From Mucor racemosus (taxonomy: Eukaryota > Mucoromycota > Mucoromycetes > Mucorales > Mucoraceae), in the NCBI GenBank assembly GCA_027405735.1, contig JAPEHQ010000016.1:434001-498000 (forward strand): a DNA stretch of 64,000 bases. The letters are read 5' to 3'. A program made the translations under genes and the position numbers. Position 1 is the first letter of the stretch. Each line of letters begins with the position of its first letter. The notes below the pieces were generated by a model. It worked only from the letters and a program-made list of their open reading frames with translations. It was not told the DNA's origin and made no database searches. Shown in pieces: positions 44,959 through 56,695 of the stretch.

Positions 44959-46334
44959 ATGGCCATTACATCGACAAATGTCTAATTTCTACCTGAAATT
45001 CAAAAAATGTAATCTAAAAAAAATAAAATAAAACATTTATTTTTATATACGAAATACATATTTGAGTGGGATAAAAGATACAAGAGTTGGTAAAAAATAC
45101 AACTTTTGTGCTGTACACTTTGTGAAGACTTGATGTCAGTTATATTGAGAGCTGGGCGATTCTTGAGATCGAAGAACACTATCCAAATTTTTGTATATTC
45201 CAAAGGACGAATGAACAAATATCATAGTGTTATGCCCAAAAATTATCTCCTTTTAAAGAGTGAATAATGTACATAAATTGGAGACGTTGGACAATAAGAT
45301 CCAGTAACACAATACAAGTCTTGTGAATACAAACATCGCATGAAATCTTTTTAAAGAGAATGATGAAGAGATACAGCAACACCAACGTATTTCAAATCCC
45401 GTCATTTGAGCGACTATGAGCGATTTAAAGACGTACAATTTCAAAACTTGACAACTATTGCAAAAATGATCAGCGAGCATCATGTGACAAGAAGATAGCA
45501 ATATTATAATTTCTATCAGTGTTGTCCAATTAGTGAGCATCAAATTAAATGTGTCTGCGATGAGATTATGCAATATTGTGGATTTTCAAATTAGATGATT
45601 TCATTTCAAAACGTTTTATCAATATTAATTTTTGACGCTATTCGTTCGAAATCAAAGTCTTACCTTTCATGACACATATACCTTAACCATATTTGTTTAT
45701 TCGATTAATGGTTCTGCAGTACAAACGTCATTTTGTCGTTCTTTGATTTCATTTATCGGAGAACAAGTGGTGCTTGAAAGTTAGAAAACTTAATGCTCAA
45801 TTGAAAAAAAAACAGAAAAGAATCAATATTGGTATCACAAAGTGTATCCTTTTATTCTATTAAATCATAAGCAGTTACAGGCTGCTTTAGAAAATAAAAA
45901 GATAGTATATGCTATATATTCTGTTATGATATAATCCCAAATTTACTCCATTCCTATAGCAGGGGTTTTCCCTCTTTTTTTTTTTTCCTCTCCTAAAAAG
46001 CATGAATTCGCGGACATGGCTGGATTTATAGATGACATTTTTACAATACGTAATATTATCATACATGTTTAACGTATGTTTCTTGGATAAAAGAGCTTTA
46101 TTGATGCTATTATTCCTTATTGTTTTAAATTAATGCACTTGCAGCCACGTTTGAGTATGCACATTGCAAACTTTAAAAATGGTCAACTGAGTTTGGTAAA
46201 AAGGAAAAAAAAAAAAAAAAAAATTAATATCTCGGCTTATTATTTCAATTACAAAATTAAAAAGTATTTTTCTCTTCTTTCCCTCTTCTTTTTCCCTTTT
46301 TTTTTTTTTTTTTTACCAATTTATTAATTCGAAC
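44959..46334. other. Intergenic, 1.4 kb, no gene seen
   Basis: AT-rich. Minus-strand frames of up to 106 codons show no homology or splice context. Poly-T/CT tracts just before 46335 form the leader of the PKA regulatory subunit gene. No tRNA-like cloverleaf found by eye. Confidence 0.4.
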
Positions 46335-47633
46335 ATGTCGCATCCACAAGATATTCATCCTTTTGCTCAAGTTGATAACGAAGAATATAATTTATTAATA
46401 AGTGAATTAAATACACAAGTAGTTGAACATCAACCTGAAGACCTTTTACAGTTTTGTACTACCTTTTTTTTGAAAAAATTGGAAGATGAACGCGCTGAAT
46501 CTCGTCAATATGATCAACATCCACTTGGTAAAATTTACTAATTTCATTTAAAAATAAAATCAGCTAATATGTGTTGCCATAGCAACAAATCAACATCAAA
46601 GTTTAGGGCCCGATTTCCACCCATCTTTTGTAGACGAAGATATGCATGACGATGAAGAAAGAGACACAATTTCCGACGATATGCCATCTCTATCCGTTCC
46701 ACCCCCTAGTAGAGGTCGTCGTACCTCTGTGAGTGCAGAGTCAATGCAACCTTCTCATAATCAAGAAGACTTTGTAAAGGTTGTTATTCCTAAAAGCGAA
46801 GACCAACGTGCTCGAATTCGCACTGCTATTGGCAATAACTTTTTATTTAAAAATTTGGATGAAGAGCAATATTCAGATGTGGTTAATGCTATGGTAGAAA
46901 AAAGAGAACCTATCAATACACATGTTATTGAACAAGGCGCTGTTGGTGATTACTTTTACATTGTTGAATCTGGTAAGTTAGATTGTTTCATTAATGGTAA
47001 AAAGGTAACTTCCTATGGCCCTGGTGGTAGTTTTGGTGAGTTGGCCTTGATGTACAATGCTCCTCGTGCTGCTTCAATTATTGCTGTCACTGATTGTGTA
47101 CTTTATGCACTTGATCGTGTCACTTTCCGTTCGATTTTAATGGAAAATACTGCACGTAAAAGACGCATGTACGAAAGATTTTTGGAAGAAGTACCCATCT
47201 TTAAATCCTTGGAAATTTACGAACGTCATAAGATTGCTGATGCTTTAGAATCCGTCAACTTTGATGATAAAGAAGTTGTGATTAGTGAAGGCGATACTGG
47301 AGATAACTTTTATTTGATTGAAAGTGGTGAAGCGACTTTTTATAAAAAATTACCTGATGGTACTCAACAAGAAGTTATGGTGGGCAAAAAGGGTGATTAT
47401 TTCGGTGGTAAGTCTTGTTTAATATATTTATGGGAAAACAAACACTGATCCATCATGTAGAACTTGCTTTACTAAACGATGAGCCTCGAGCTGCAACTGT
47501 TATTGCTAATGGTCGTCTCAAGTGTGCTACACTTGGAAAGAAGGCGTTTACAAGATTATTAGGACCTGTTATGGATATTTTGAAGCGTAATTCCGAGAAT
47601 TATCATGCTGTACTCCAACAGGTCAATCAGTAA
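46335..47633 (+). CDS. cAMP-dependent protein kinase regulatory subunit
   Basis: Exons 46335..46527, 46583..47407 and 47461..47633 give 396 aa. The N-terminal dimerisation/docking helices ([37 protein letters not shown]) are followed by the inhibitory RRTSV site at 110-114, which is the phosphorylatable type II form. Two cyclic-nucleotide-binding domains follow, each with a phosphate-binding cassette: [15 protein letters not shown] and [15 protein letters not shown] (second rebuilt across intron 2). It binds cAMP and releases the catalytic subunit in the cytosol and nucleus; it corresponds to BCY1/pkaR. The intron between the N-terminal domain and the linker is GTAAAA...CCATAG, phase 1. The next gene begins 128 bp downstream. 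Confidence 0.95.
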
Positions 47634-47761
47634 ATTTTTCTATAATTTTGTATTTTAAATCAGCGCATTTTCTTATTTTCCATTCATCAAAAGGACCTTT
47701 TATTACGTGGATGCTTTATATTTCTTTATTTTTATACACTTCTTACTAAATAAAAATTACA

Positions 47762-48723
47762 ATGGACCTTATTCCTTTTATATATTTTGAGAAGGTAGTT
47801 TACTATATAAAATAATGATTAATTCATACCTAAAAAATTCTTTGGAATTAGCAACAACAAGATAATTTGTGTGCACAACACGCATTAAAGTAAATATATA
47901 ACAGCAATTTTAAATCAAGTTTTCGCATTATATGATTAACATGTAATTTATTGATAGTGTTTTATTACAAGGAAACTATTTCACAGCTGTAGATTTGGCA
48001 GAGATTGGTGAAGAACTCGATAAACAAGAGCAACTTGTAGGTGGTAGAAAAAGTGGCAGTGAGAGCCAAAATTACGATGACTCTGGCTATTTCTCAATTC
48101 AAGTACTTCAAAAAGCGCTCGAGATTTGGAATCTAGAACTAGTACCTTGGAAATCAAAAGAAATGGACGAAGCAAGGAAGAGCCCAACGTTAGTAAAAAA
48201 TTAGATTGGATGAAATGTTACATAGTAATTTGTTGTATTCTTATTTAGACAACAGATTGCTTACATTTGTAATTTAAGAAATCATTGGTTTACTTTACGT
48301 AAATTTTCTGAAACTTACCGCTGGTATAACTTGGATTCAACTCAACCAGCACCTACATATTTAGGAGAAGATTATCTGGCATTAATGTTACATCAAATTG
48401 AATGTGAAGGATACTCTATTTTTGCTGTTAACGGAACATTACCACAATCAGAAGGTGATAGAAAAGCAAAAGCCTTTTTAAAGCCACAAGGTGAAGGTAA
48501 AGTTGACGGCAAACCATTACCTGATGTGATTCCATTTTCAGGACAAGGTTATTCTTTAGCTGCACCATCATTAGAGCCATTAGACAACAAAGAGGATGAT
48601 GATGAAGAAACAGCACTCGCAAGAGCCATTCAAGCAAGTATGGAAAGTAATAAGCCTGCAGCAGTTAAAGATGATATGGATGAAATTAGAAAAAGAAGAC
48701 TGGCTAGATTTGGTGGTCAATAA
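47762..48723 (+). CDS. Ataxin-3-like Josephin deubiquitinase
   Basis: Exons 47762..47794, 47852..47889, 47958..48188 and 48249..48723 give 258 aa. MDLIPFIYFEKQQQDNLCAQHALN contains the catalytic Cys18. YDDSGYFSIQVLQKAL and NLRNHWFTLRKF give His113, and WYNLDS gives Asn128, completing the Josephin triad. A C-terminal ubiquitin-interacting motif (DDDEETALARAIQASMESN) is present; a second UIM and the poly-Q tract of animal ataxin-3 are absent, and the C-terminus ends RKRRLARFGGQ. It removes or edits ubiquitin chains in protein quality control and pairs with p97/VCP in other eukaryotes. Small first two exons were rebuilt by phase. Confidence in the family is high. Confidence 0.92.
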
Positions 48724-48901
48724 ATGTGATTTTAGAAAATGAATATTTATTTGTTTGAACTTGATACAATAAAAACTACTTTGTTCAATGTAGAGCAAAT
48801 GTTTAATTTAAAATATTGGTGTGAAAAGAAAAGAGAAAAAAAGTAATACATGCAAAAAAAGAATTTAATACAACGCCAATAATTCTTGTAGGTTTACACA
48901 T

Positions 48902-49153
48902 TTACTTCATGCTGGCAGATTGACCAACTTTGTTAACAGTATTACTCTTGCCGAGAATATTGGCACCACCCAACAAACCACTCAACAAACCGCTATTGGA
49001 GGTAGAGCCAACGCTACCAATAGTTTGGTCGATCTTCTTGTTGTTGCTGTTACTTTTATCTTCATGGTTAGAATTGTTTTCATGATTAGAATGAGGAGCA
49101 GCAGAGACAGCAGCGACGAGGAAAGTAATAGCGAGAACAGTGGAGAACTTCAT
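48902..49153 (-). CDS. Small secreted Asn/Ser/Gly-rich protein
   Basis: An 83-aa frame with a textbook signal peptide (MKFSTVLAITFLVAAVSAAP, cleavage likely after VSA). The mature part begins HSNHENNSNHEDKSNSNNKK, continues with a Gly/Ser/Leu segment (SGLLSGLLGGANILGKSN) and ends VGQSASMK. No cysteines. A TATATAAAAA on the minus strand at about 49241-49250 lies about 90 bp upstream of the ATG. Such short, highly expressed secreted proteins are common in fungi; role unknown. It could be an effector or cell-wall peptide, but there is no evidence for a specific function. Confidence 0.7.
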   Translation of the reverse strand: MKFSTVLAITFLVAAVSAAPHSNHENNSNHEDKSNSNNKKIDQTIGSVGSTSNSGLLSGLLGGANILGKSNTVNKVGQSASMK

Positions 49154-50579
49154 TTTGATAGATTTGTTTAAGAGTAGAAAGCTTGATTAGAGAGCTGAGT
49201 GATGATAATAAAAATGAAAATTTGATTGAATTTCTGCTTCTTTTTATATATTTTTGACAGGTCGACTCCCCCCCCCCCTCCTTTCCCTCCCTCTTTCATT
49301 ATAACGATGAGGTGTATTCGTATATACGTTTACTTGATTTTACTACCCCTCTGTTTCTCCTTGAAATCTCCTTCTTCTTCTTTTTACGTTGTATTTTCTT
49401 TACTTTCAGTATTTTTTCTCCTGTATTAACGAATATGATTAAAAATAGCCAAATTTATTCTTTATCCGATGTATATATTTACAAATGGTTTTACAACTTA
49501 TTTGTATTTTTGTGTGTATGTGCATATAAATATGTGTGTGGGTTTCTCATTTTGTAATACACAATCATATTGAGCTTTCTGTATTATTAAACATAAAAAT
49601 ATCAACAGAAAATTATTTGATTCTACCTCTAAAAATAAACATTGTCCCTAGAATTGACGTGATACAGCATAACTTCAACGTAAAGTTGAGTTGCAGCAGT
49701 TCAAGTGAATTAGGGAGCAAATAAATTGTTGATTGGTGAGAATAGTTGTTAGTAAGGGGGATTAACAATCGTTCTATACCATACTATTTGACACACCATT
49801 TACTTTATAATCTATACAAAAGAATGGTACCACATCGTATTGTATTATATATTTAGAAGCAAATGTAGTAGAACAGATCTAATGCAACTTTTGATATAAC
49901 ATTTGCTACTCTTTCTAAGATGATCATTTTCAATTACTAGAGGGAATTCGATACGGTTATCTACAATTATAATTAAGTTATGCATTTTACATGTATTTTA
50001 TATATAAAGCTATATTTTATGAATAAAGCTTGAATGATCTTGAAAAGCACCATTCATGCGGCCCATCTATCTGCGACTCATTAATTTAATATCATCCCTT
50101 ACGAACCTCCTGTATAAGTGTGTGATATTTTCTCTATTGCTAACATGCATTTAATATATTACATTATTAAATCGTATTCCGAGCGTGATATAAATACATT
50201 ATTATATCAAGTTCGTTTGCCTCGTGCACTTAAAAAATATTTTAAGGGAGAGTTCAGTGGCAAATTACTAGGATACTATATTACTTGACAGTAGGAGGTC
50301 TTGCATTGAATTCAATTTCTTTGTTTCATGATATCAAAAAGTTGCTAATTGCATGTAAAAAACAAAAATGATGATTTTAAAAGATTTTTGCTGAATTTCA
50401 CAACCTGAATGCAGTTCAATTCATCCATTTCATAACTGACAATGCTTACTCCAGCTAGCCAATAACCAACAATTATAAATTTCTTAGTATTAATTCAACA
50501 AAAACCACCCCCTTCACTTTTTTCTTCTACTTTATTTGTTTACTCCGAAAAAATCAAGGATAGTGAAAGGTCCTATGTA
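49154..50579. other. Intergenic between divergent secreted-peptide and tafazzin genes
   Basis: Contains a C10 run at about 49269 in the secreted-peptide promoter and AT-rich DNA. Apart from short chance frames I see nothing. Confidence 0.4.
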
Positions 50580-51625
50580 ATGGCTAAAAATCATATATTT
50601 AGATTGACGAAAACAAAATTAGGGGTAGCATCGTCCTTAGCATTTGGAGCCACCTATTTCTATTATAAACCTCGCACAAATCCACCGCCCGTTATACCAT
50701 ATATTCCTCCTCCTTTTGTTTGGGAAAGCATACCGAAACCTATCATAAAGAGATTCAATTTACCCAATCCAGAACACGATGGTTTCATTTGGAATATATG
50801 CAGCACAGCTGTAGTAGGAACAGCTGGTTTATTAGCAAAAGGCTTTATGAATTTGAGTCAAGTCAAAGTGTATGGATTAGAAAAGTTTCGGAATATTATA
50901 GACGATCCTAATAGAGAAAAAGGAGTAATTACAGGTAAAGAAAGTTCATATACAGCGTAATCATCCAGCTGATTGTTATTAAAATAAATTACAGTATCAA
51001 ACCACGAGTCTGTATTAGATGATCCGTTTCTGTGGGGTGTATTGCCTCTTAAAACGTTATTCTCGATTCATAAGATGCGGTGGGTGTTAGGAGCTGCAGA
51101 TATTTGTTATACTTCCATGTAAATTTAAATCTACGTTGTATTACAAAAGATAGGAATTAACATTTAACATGTAGTTTCAAATCTTATTTTTTTGTATTTG
51201 GACAAACGATTCCAACAATTCGAGGTGCTGGAATATATCAGCCTGGCGTAGATTTTGCAATTGATAAATTAAACAAAGGAGGTTGGGTTCATATTTATCC
51301 AGAAGCCAAGGTTACACAAGAGAATAAAATGATTCGATTCAAATGGGGTGTAGGTCGCATTTTAATGGACATGGATCATGAGCCTATTGTCATTCCTATC
51401 TGGCACAAGGGTATGCATCTTGCAAAACCATTATACGGTACTAAGCTCGTTTATCTGAATAAGCCAATTACGCTGGTTTTTGGTGACCCAGTTGATTATT
51501 CTGATATTTTGGCATCTTGGAGAGAGGGTAAATTATCAAAGAGGGACACTAGAATAAAAATTACAGAGAGATTATATGAAGCTATAGAAATTTTGCAAAG
51601 ACAATATGATGATAATCCCAACTAA
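50580..51625 (+). CDS. TAZ1: Tafazzin, monolysocardiolipin acyltransferase
   Basis: Exons 50580..50934, 50995..51118 and 51175..51625 give 309 aa. The acyltransferase motif I, NHESVLDDP (HX4D, His122-Asp127), is followed by KMRWVLGAADICYTSIFKSYFF, GQTIPTIRGAGIYQPG, motif III GGWVHIYPEAKVTQ and IRFKWGVGRILMD, with motif IV IVIPIWHKG. These are the tafazzin arrangement. It remodels cardiolipin acyl chains on mitochondrial inner-membrane leaflets. One odd point is YPEA in place of the usual FPEG; the glutamate is kept. The N-terminus has a proline-rich stretch (NPPPVIPYIPPP) before the conserved region and a possible membrane segment (GVASSLAFGATYFYY). Start is the first ATG in a good context. 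Confidence 0.92.
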
Positions 51626-52560
51626 TAAATAGAATGAAATTTGTACATGGATGTTACTTTATACAGCTAATAAAGTATTCATCAGAAATAGTTATAAATA
51701 AACATTTTGGTGTTTTAAGTAGAGGGTTTTTCCTGACAACAAAAAGCTACATTTAGATGTTCCATGCTCTCATATAGTATATTTTTTAATTAAAAGAAAT
51801 TAAAACTGTGTTATAATAATACATTGATCTTTAGATAAACTTATAAGCTAAGGCTGATTGTATCTATGCATTTAGGTTTATCATCAAATATGACACCTTC
51901 ATGCAAACATTCAAGGCTGCTAATCGAGATACGAATACCCCAAAGCAGATTGATATTCAATGAAATATGCTTAGAGAAAAAATATTTCGTGCTATCAAAA
52001 TTGTAGCAAAATATACTTGAGCCTTTTTAGCGTTCAAAAGAATTGATAAGCATATATGCATTATATTAACGAATTTGCAAGCTTATTTGAGGAGCTGGTA
52101 AATTTCGGATTTCCAACAATGGATTTTCTCCACAACAACTCTGCACGCTATTTCGTAGTAAGAATAGTTTGCTAAAAAACCACAAACCTCTTCCACGTCA
52201 AAAGTGGACGTTCTCTTAATACGCATCATGACCAGCAAATGACTAGATGCCAAAATTGGATCATTAATATAGTTCCAGCTGTGGCATATTTTATTCTGAC
52301 TTCAGCTTACAGTATTTGGATCAATATTCGATTTATTTCAGCTCTTTCCGGTTTTTTAGACGCGACAAGAACAAGTTTGAGATAATTATTTTAATTTAAT
52401 CACTTAAAAACAGTTGTTTGCTAATGAAATTAGAACATGTTATTCTCCTATTTATTATTTATCTAAGACCGTTTCAAAATTCAATTTGGAATCACAAATT
52501 GGTTTTATATCAATTTTCAAAAAATATCTGAAACAGCCTCTGCAGTGAAAAGTGTTCAAG
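51626..52560. other. Intergenic, no gene seen
   Basis: 3' flank of tafazzin and AT-rich DNA up to the repeat M copy. No clear coding or RNA feature found. Confidence 0.4.
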
Positions 52561-53329
52561 TGCAGTAGAATTACATACTAAAAAGCTTGATAATAATAAA
52601 TAACCTAATTTTCAAGTGTTGCTCATAAAATATGATGTCACTTGAAATGTGAGCAATAATAATAAACAAAGGCTTCAATTGAAAACAATAACAAACGTGT
52701 AATGATCTGTGATATTGGATAAATATTATGATCAAAATGATATACTGATGATATGATGTTTAGTATTAGAAATCGGTGAACATTATTTGAAGGAAGATAT
52801 TCTCATTTGTAAATTATATATTTATCAAGGAAAATAAATAATGATGTAAATAGGAAGAAAGACAGATAATTCTACAAAAAAATATAGAAATATTTTCTTG
52901 CAGTATATATACGTATTTATAGGAGCATTTGAGATGAGCATTACTGCTGTGAATTATTATAATTATAATTTGATTCATTACAAAACGCATGCTAAAAATA
53001 TAAAATATTTTCTGAACCACACATGTCCTGTAGATAATAGCATCCTTGATCGTGGCACAATCAATTACTTTACCCAAATCAATAATAGTAATAAACAAAG
53101 ATATCAACTTAGTCAATTACTCATCTGTATCATAGTTGCACTATCGATATAAATAAGATTCAAGTATGCAATAAAATTACACCTTTTATAGACCAAAGTT
53201 GCCATTGTCACTTCAGAAAAATAACTTATCTCGATTCGTACCTGAATATCGCTCCATAAGGACTGAGTTCCAATCAGATTCCAATAAGCATAACGAGGAA
53301 ACTCTATATTGCTGGTACCTGTAAAAGGA
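52561..53329 (+). repeat. Dispersed repeat M, copy 3
   Basis: Starts TGCAGTAGAATTACATAC and ends CTGTAAAAGGA. Contains the same blocks as the copy split at 25407/27543 and the inverted copy at 27850-28567. No interruption by the CACTA-like element here, so it serves as the empty-site reference. Confidence 0.6.
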
Positions 53330-53974
53330 AGTATTCCTGATCAAAGTTTTCTAATCAATTTATTAAAGTATATCAATCATAATATAATTAATAACGAAGA
53401 TAATTTGAACGGTTTAAAGCAGATGTGAGTTACTCTGATTCAACAGAATCGCCTTATTGTCGAGATATATTAATTTGAAATTTGGGGTTTGAAAGATTTC
53501 TGTCCATGTTCTTCTTTCGGGGACCAAATGGGAACAACGACAACAACCTGTTTGGCAACATTAAAAGTCTTTATGCCTCTGAAAATTTCTGTTTGCAACA
53601 CACAAAATCGACTGATTTAGGATTATTTTTCTTTTTTCTTCCCCACTCTTTCCTCAGATCTTTTATTTATTGTTTAAAACTAAAACAAAAAGGCCAATGT
53701 TTTTTATAAACTGAAATCAAGTAGCAGGTACTGTCGGTTTTTGAGGATATTAAACAGTCAATTTTGAAGCCAATTCCATTTCTAACTCATATTGAAATGT
53801 AATTCTTATAAATAGTCTTTTAAACCAAGACCTAGAATCTCTTGGTTCTTTCTTTTACTATTAGTCTTTCTAGTAATAAAGCCTACGTTCTCCATAATAA
53901 ATGCTACTAGTCTTTATTATTATTCTTTCTATAAATAAGATTGTATGTATCCATAAACTCTCATTTTTAATATA

Positions 53975-54245
53975 GGTAGCAGTCGTTATATTAGAGACTG
54001 ATATTTTTATTTAACCGCATTTTAGGATCAAATATCATTATTTACTACTGTATGTTGGACGTATTTCTTGATTACCAGATCAACTCAAAGGCAATGATTT
54101 TTATATCTACTCAATTGAAAAGCTAGAACTGGCTACAAACCCACAAAATGTTCCAGAAAAGTGATGAAATTTCAGATGATATAGAATCAAAAAAAAAGAA
54201 AGAATAATCTAATGTTTTATCTAATAACCATAGTTTTGGTTGTAG
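53975..54245 (+). repeat. Direct repeat R2, left arm
   Basis: From TAGGTAGCAGTCGTTATATTAG to GTTGTAGCTACTG. The right arm is 56105-56167 plus 56461-56695, split by a 293-bp insertion. Part of the same unit in inverted orientation is at 34554-34642 and just after 35176, next to the gypsy element and solo LTR. Confidence 0.6.
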
Positions 54246-54334
54246 CTACTGTTACACCATAATTATTACTTATTAGATTGTTATCATTAATAATTGATTT
54301 TATTAATAAATCATTTTTTATAGGTCAAAAGTAA

Positions 54335-54442
54335 GTTTGTTCTGGTAAAGCATGGAATAAATTGGCTTGGGACAATGAGGGTAAAAAGGTGGTGGCAATA
54401 GGTCCCAGTGATGGCCATGTTTATGTTTATGATGTTGGAGGG
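54335..54442 (+). pseudogene. Dynein intermediate chain-like exon fragment, copy 3
   Basis: Reads SGKAWNKLAWDNEGKKVVAIG then PSDGHVYVYDVGG. Substitutions relative to copy 1 (S to W, V to A, K to N) and a shifted GGT/GTG unit show independent decay. Flanked by TATAG and GTAAAA. Confidence 0.5.
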
Positions 54443-54500
54443 GTAAAACTAAAACTTAATGTAAATCATCTCTACTAGCGCATTAATTATCAAGTAAGAC

Positions 54501-55029
54501 TGTTGTATTCCACCTACTAGTATCATACATTATCACCTTCTACAGTATCAATACATCTTACAATCTATTGACTACGACATGCATTGAAGTGCAAGTCTTG
54601 ATATCGGATATAAGAAACTCCTAGCGTACCACGTTTAATCCAGTAATTACCAAGGACGCTTGGACCTCAATTATGACACCACATTATTTCATCCCAGCAG
54701 TTAACCAATCAAGTAGTTATCAAATCAACATCCAAGCATATTTAGCGCAGCCTTAAAACAACACAACTCACAAGCTCTGCAAGAACGGTTAAATTATGAT
54801 TGATCCATTTCAATCCATAGATTATTATCAAACAGATCCAATGGTTCAATAGTGCCTTAAATTACATCTCAGGATCTCAATGTCAAATCAATATAAAAGG
54901 CCATACTTTTACATCTAAATAAACGATATCTTGTTTTTATTATACAGTTGAAGAACTGATTAATTACTCATTCTTTTATAATTGTATTCTTTTTTAAGCA
55001 CTATTTATCAATCCTGAAAATATACGACA
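54501..55029 (+). mobile_element. Solo LTR, 529 bp, copy 2
   Basis: TGTTGTATTCCACCTACTAG ... AAAATATACGACA, flanked by AAGAC at 54496-54500 and 55030-55034. Copies 1 and 2 of R1 show the empty site (CAAGTAAGACTATATTACC). Same length and sequence family as 34648-35176. Confidence 0.85.
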
Positions 55030-56104
55030 AAGACTATATTATCATCAAATAAACTACCACACAATATTAACATGTACTGTATAATACTGTAAATATTTAC
55101 AGTAATAAACTTGAATCAAGTGGGTACAGCATCATCAATTCTTGAAAAAGTTCTCAAATATTATAAAATCTCTTATTTTTAAGACTTGCAAGGCTTATAA
55201 GCGGAATATTAATTTCGAAAATTATTCTTGTCCAGATCATCAATTTTGACATTTTTTAATTTTTTTTTCTGATTCTGCAAATTTAGAGTTAATTATACTA
55301 CCAATTATAGAAACAAAAAGTATACACATATACAGAGTTTAGCGCTCTATTTGCTTAATAAAAAATAATAAACTTTTCTATTGCAAAATATTACATGAAA
55401 ATCCTTTAATCAAAAAACCGTTTTTGGGCCAAAAATGCTAAGTTTCATTACTTAACATTTAATATTAAGCTTTTATAAAATGGGTATTAGTCATGGCTAC
55501 AATTTTCTCTCACAATGTAGTATATTTAAACGTTGATTTTGGTATCAAAATTTGATCTTTCTGTTTTTTGATGAAAATCATGAGTGTTGGTAAGGCTAAA
55601 ATGAGCCCCAAAAATGTCTGCTAAAAAAACTGAATTTTCAGACCGTACGTGGTTAAATATAAGAAAAGTAAAAAAAAATTTATTTAAAACTTAGATATAC
55701 CGTATAAGAGACTTAGCCGTTCAATCTTGCTATGCTCAATTACGGCGTCGCTGTACGGGCTCGTTTTTGCAATTTTTTAATGAATGTATGATATGACAGA
55801 CGGTTTTTCTAGTAGGAAATTTTGTTTTTCTATTATAATAATAGATATTGCCTATTTTGCTTAGTTTATGGTTCAGGCGCTGTAATGCTGCTTTTACATT
55901 GGCTGAAATGTGCAATTTAGCAGGGTTCTAAAGGCGCTAAATAATGTAAAGTCTTGAAAATCCTTTTATACGTGTACTGTTTCTCTCTTTTTGTTTTCAT
56001 ATTCCAAGGACATCTTCACCGTTTGATAAGGCATATCAGACTATCAAGCTGGTATTCTTACCTTATATCTGAATACGCATTCTAACATAAGAGACTAATG
56101 CTTT

Positions 56105-56695
56105 TAATATAGGCGGCAGTCGTTATATTAGAGACTGATATTTTCATTTTTTTAACCGCATTTTAGGTTATTTATAGAGACTTTGTAAATTAAAATCAAC
56201 GTAAAAAGTACCGTTTATTAAAATGAATTAAATGTGGGTTTATATAGTTATTGGGATTGTGTGATCTAATCTAATGGACCCCTGTCCTTTAGATGTGACA
56301 ATAGAAATTATTATTAATACGTATGGATATAATATGTTATGCTTCAGTGGTAATATTGGAGTCATGAAATGTAGCCTTGCTTGATTATTTCATGTTGAAC
56401 ATCATGGTTTGACAGATGTTCTAAATTAGTAATTCGGTAATTCCTAATTCTGATAGATCATTAGGACCAAATACCATTATTTACTACTGTATTGTTGGAC
56501 GTATTTCTTGATCACCAGAATAAATCGACGGCTATGATATTTATATCTACTCAATGCAAGCTAGAACAGGCTACAAACCTACGAAATGTTCCAGAAGAGT
56601 GATACAATTTCAAATAATATAGAAACAAAAAAAGAAAGAATAATCTAATGTTCTATCTAATAACCATAATTTTGATCGTAGCTACTGTATACTTG
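56105..56695 (+). repeat. Direct repeat R2, right arm, with 293-bp insertion
   Basis: Matches the left arm (53975-54245) after removal of 56168-56460. It ends GATCGTAGCTACTG, as the left arm does (GTTGTAGCTACTG). Confidence 0.6.
56168..56460. mobile_element. 293-bp insertion with 5-bp target duplication
   Basis: Flanked by TTAGG on both sides (56163-56167 and 56461-56465). Without it the R2 arm is continuous (CATTTTAGG|ACCAAATACC; ATCAAATATC in the left arm). Related sequence occurs at about 59250-59469 and, inverted, near 5313-5400. Ends are TTATTTATAG and TAGATCA; no clear inverted repeats, so class is unknown. Confidence 0.5.

Larger units (their letters stand above)
53336..55665 (+). repeat. 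Repeat R1, copy 3, interrupted by a solo LTR
   Basis: Begins CTGATCAAAGTTTTCTAATC and ends GACCGTACGTGGTTAAATAT. Relative to copies 1 and 2 it has the 529-bp LTR at 54501-55029 and a different segment (about 53730-54250) in place of the upstream dynein-like first exon. Confidence 0.7.

Noticed and set aside
45253..45573. 106-codon minus-strand frame
   Set aside because: No homology, not flanked by promoter-like signals, Cys/Leu-rich by chance.
47415..47480. Alternative start of the second cyclic-nucleotide domain inside the intron
   Set aside because: The frame from 47415 is intron read-through; the spliced junction restores the [15 protein letters not shown] cassette.
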